35,033 nucleotides of DNA from Sulfurovum sp. Its GTDB lineage: Bacteria > Campylobacterota > Campylobacteria > Campylobacterales > Sulfurovaceae. The position numbers and the translations under genes were made by a program. The notes beneath the pieces were generated by a model. That model saw only the letters and a list, made by a program, of their open reading frames with translations. It had not been told where the DNA came from and did not search any database. The DNA lies in assembly GCA_020726105.1 (NCBI GenBank), contig DYTF01000008.1:2403-37435 (forward strand), given 5' to 3'. Shown here piece after piece: positions 34,658-35,033 of the stretch (position 1 is the stretch's first letter; each line of letters opens with the position of its first letter).

Positions 34658-35031
34658 GGGGGTGACCTGGTTTCGACTAGAGTAGTCGGGGCTATGTGCA
34701 TGTCGGACTGAGCATTTCCGTTACGCGGCTCACACGCATTTAAACGCAAACAACACAGATTATCGTCCAGCTTACGCAGTAGCGTAAGTTTTACCCCCGC
34801 TAACGCGGCGGACTGCTTCGCCGATGAGTGTCATCTTAATCGGAGTTTGAAGTATAACATCTGATGACTATGCCCCGTGGAAGCTACGCCACAGGGTGAG
34901 AATCTTAGCTCGTCTTGTAAAGTTTTGAGTGTGGTACAAAACAAGATTAAACCTAACAACACTGCCTAAGCATGTAGAGTCATAGTTCTATCTATTTTAG
35001 GACAGGGGTTCGATCCCCCTCACCTCCACCA
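34658..35031 (+). ncRNA. ssrA: Transfer-messenger RNA (tmRNA)
   Basis: Rescues stalled ribosomes by acting first as alanine tRNA, then as mRNA for a degradation tag. The 374-base single-piece gene begins GGGGGTGACCTGGTTTCGACT and ends CCCCCTCACCTCCACCA. The two ends pair as a seven-base-pair-or-longer acceptor stem, the T-loop GGTTCGATCC is present, and CCA is encoded. The tag reading frame lies 88 bases in. The 3' terminator lies beyond the window. Confidence 0.97.
34746..34787 (+). other. tmRNA proteolysis tag reading frame
   Basis: Starting at the resume codon GCA, the frame encodes ANNTDYRPAYAVA then TAA. The small non-polar end (AVA) suits ClpAP/ClpXP recognition, and clpA is in this window. 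The tag resembles other Campylobacterota tags in its ANN start and PAYA block. Confidence 0.9.
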
Positions 35032-35033
35032 AA

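Overview
The window is a dense, apparently unbroken stretch of housekeeping chromosome. It has about 40 protein genes, one tmRNA gene, short intergenic gaps, no insertion sequences, no CRISPR array and no gene-free stretch over 300 bases. Everything points to Campylobacterota (the former Epsilonproteobacteria). From memory, the blocks fabH-plsX-rpmF-DUF177-ndk-fdxA, rplY-pth-lptG-lysA-pheA-hisC-dxs, clpS-clpA-aat and argF-hemB-ribA-rsmG match Campylobacter jejuni gene order. tal next to the rplY-pth block, and hemB near an ArsS-type sensor kinase, recall Helicobacter pylori. The tmRNA tag (ANNTDYRPAYAVA) resembles those of this phylum. Moderate GC, and flagellar genes missing where Campylobacter has them, suggest a non-flagellated free-living member such as Sulfurovum. 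The genus is an inference.

Layout. Bases 1-3652, minus strand: fatty-acid/phospholipid initiation (fabH, plsX), ribosomal protein L32, a DUF177 protein, ndk and a 2[4Fe-4S] ferredoxin. 3762-10247, minus: a probable lysA-pheA-hisC-dxs-metK operon for lysine/peptidoglycan, aromatic amino acid, histidine, isoprenoid and SAM synthesis, with a striking 16-bp hairpin between dxs and metK. 10338-12532, minus: rplY-pth-lptG, whose transcript probably begins with a hairpin. 12619-18035, minus: clpS-clpA-aat (a complete bacterial N-degron module), then tal and a PilT/PilU-type ATPase.

18098-20850, plus: bioD, pyrB, pabB and a small secreted acidic peptide. 20853-24647, minus: ribA, a DsbC-like periplasmic thiol protein, rsmG, a PP0621-like zinc-ribbon protein, an unrecognised 126-aa protein, a rhomboid protease and a lipoprotein with a Cys-His-Asp triad. 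24737-28101, plus: hemB, argF and a GlcF-like Fe-S protein. 28103-32907, minus: an ArsRS-like two-component system, an AI-2E-family transporter, ruvB and panB. 33010-35031, plus: trpA, lgt and ssrA.

No obviously new multi-gene defence or mobile system is present. The less ordinary material is: (1) a seven-base tandem repeat filling the upstream regions of both divergent ribA and hemB promoters, with a ribA transcript that may be leaderless; (2) the secreted peptide, lipoprotein and rhomboid cluster; (3) the dxs-metK hairpin; (4) the direct hisC-dxs junction where flagellar genes sit in relatives; and (5) several non-standard starts. Many CDS ends below differ from the ORF track because the start was moved to a codon with a Shine-Dalgarno (SD) sequence. 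Promoter calls are by eye; the -10 motif TGNTAAAAT recurs before bioD, hemB and argF.
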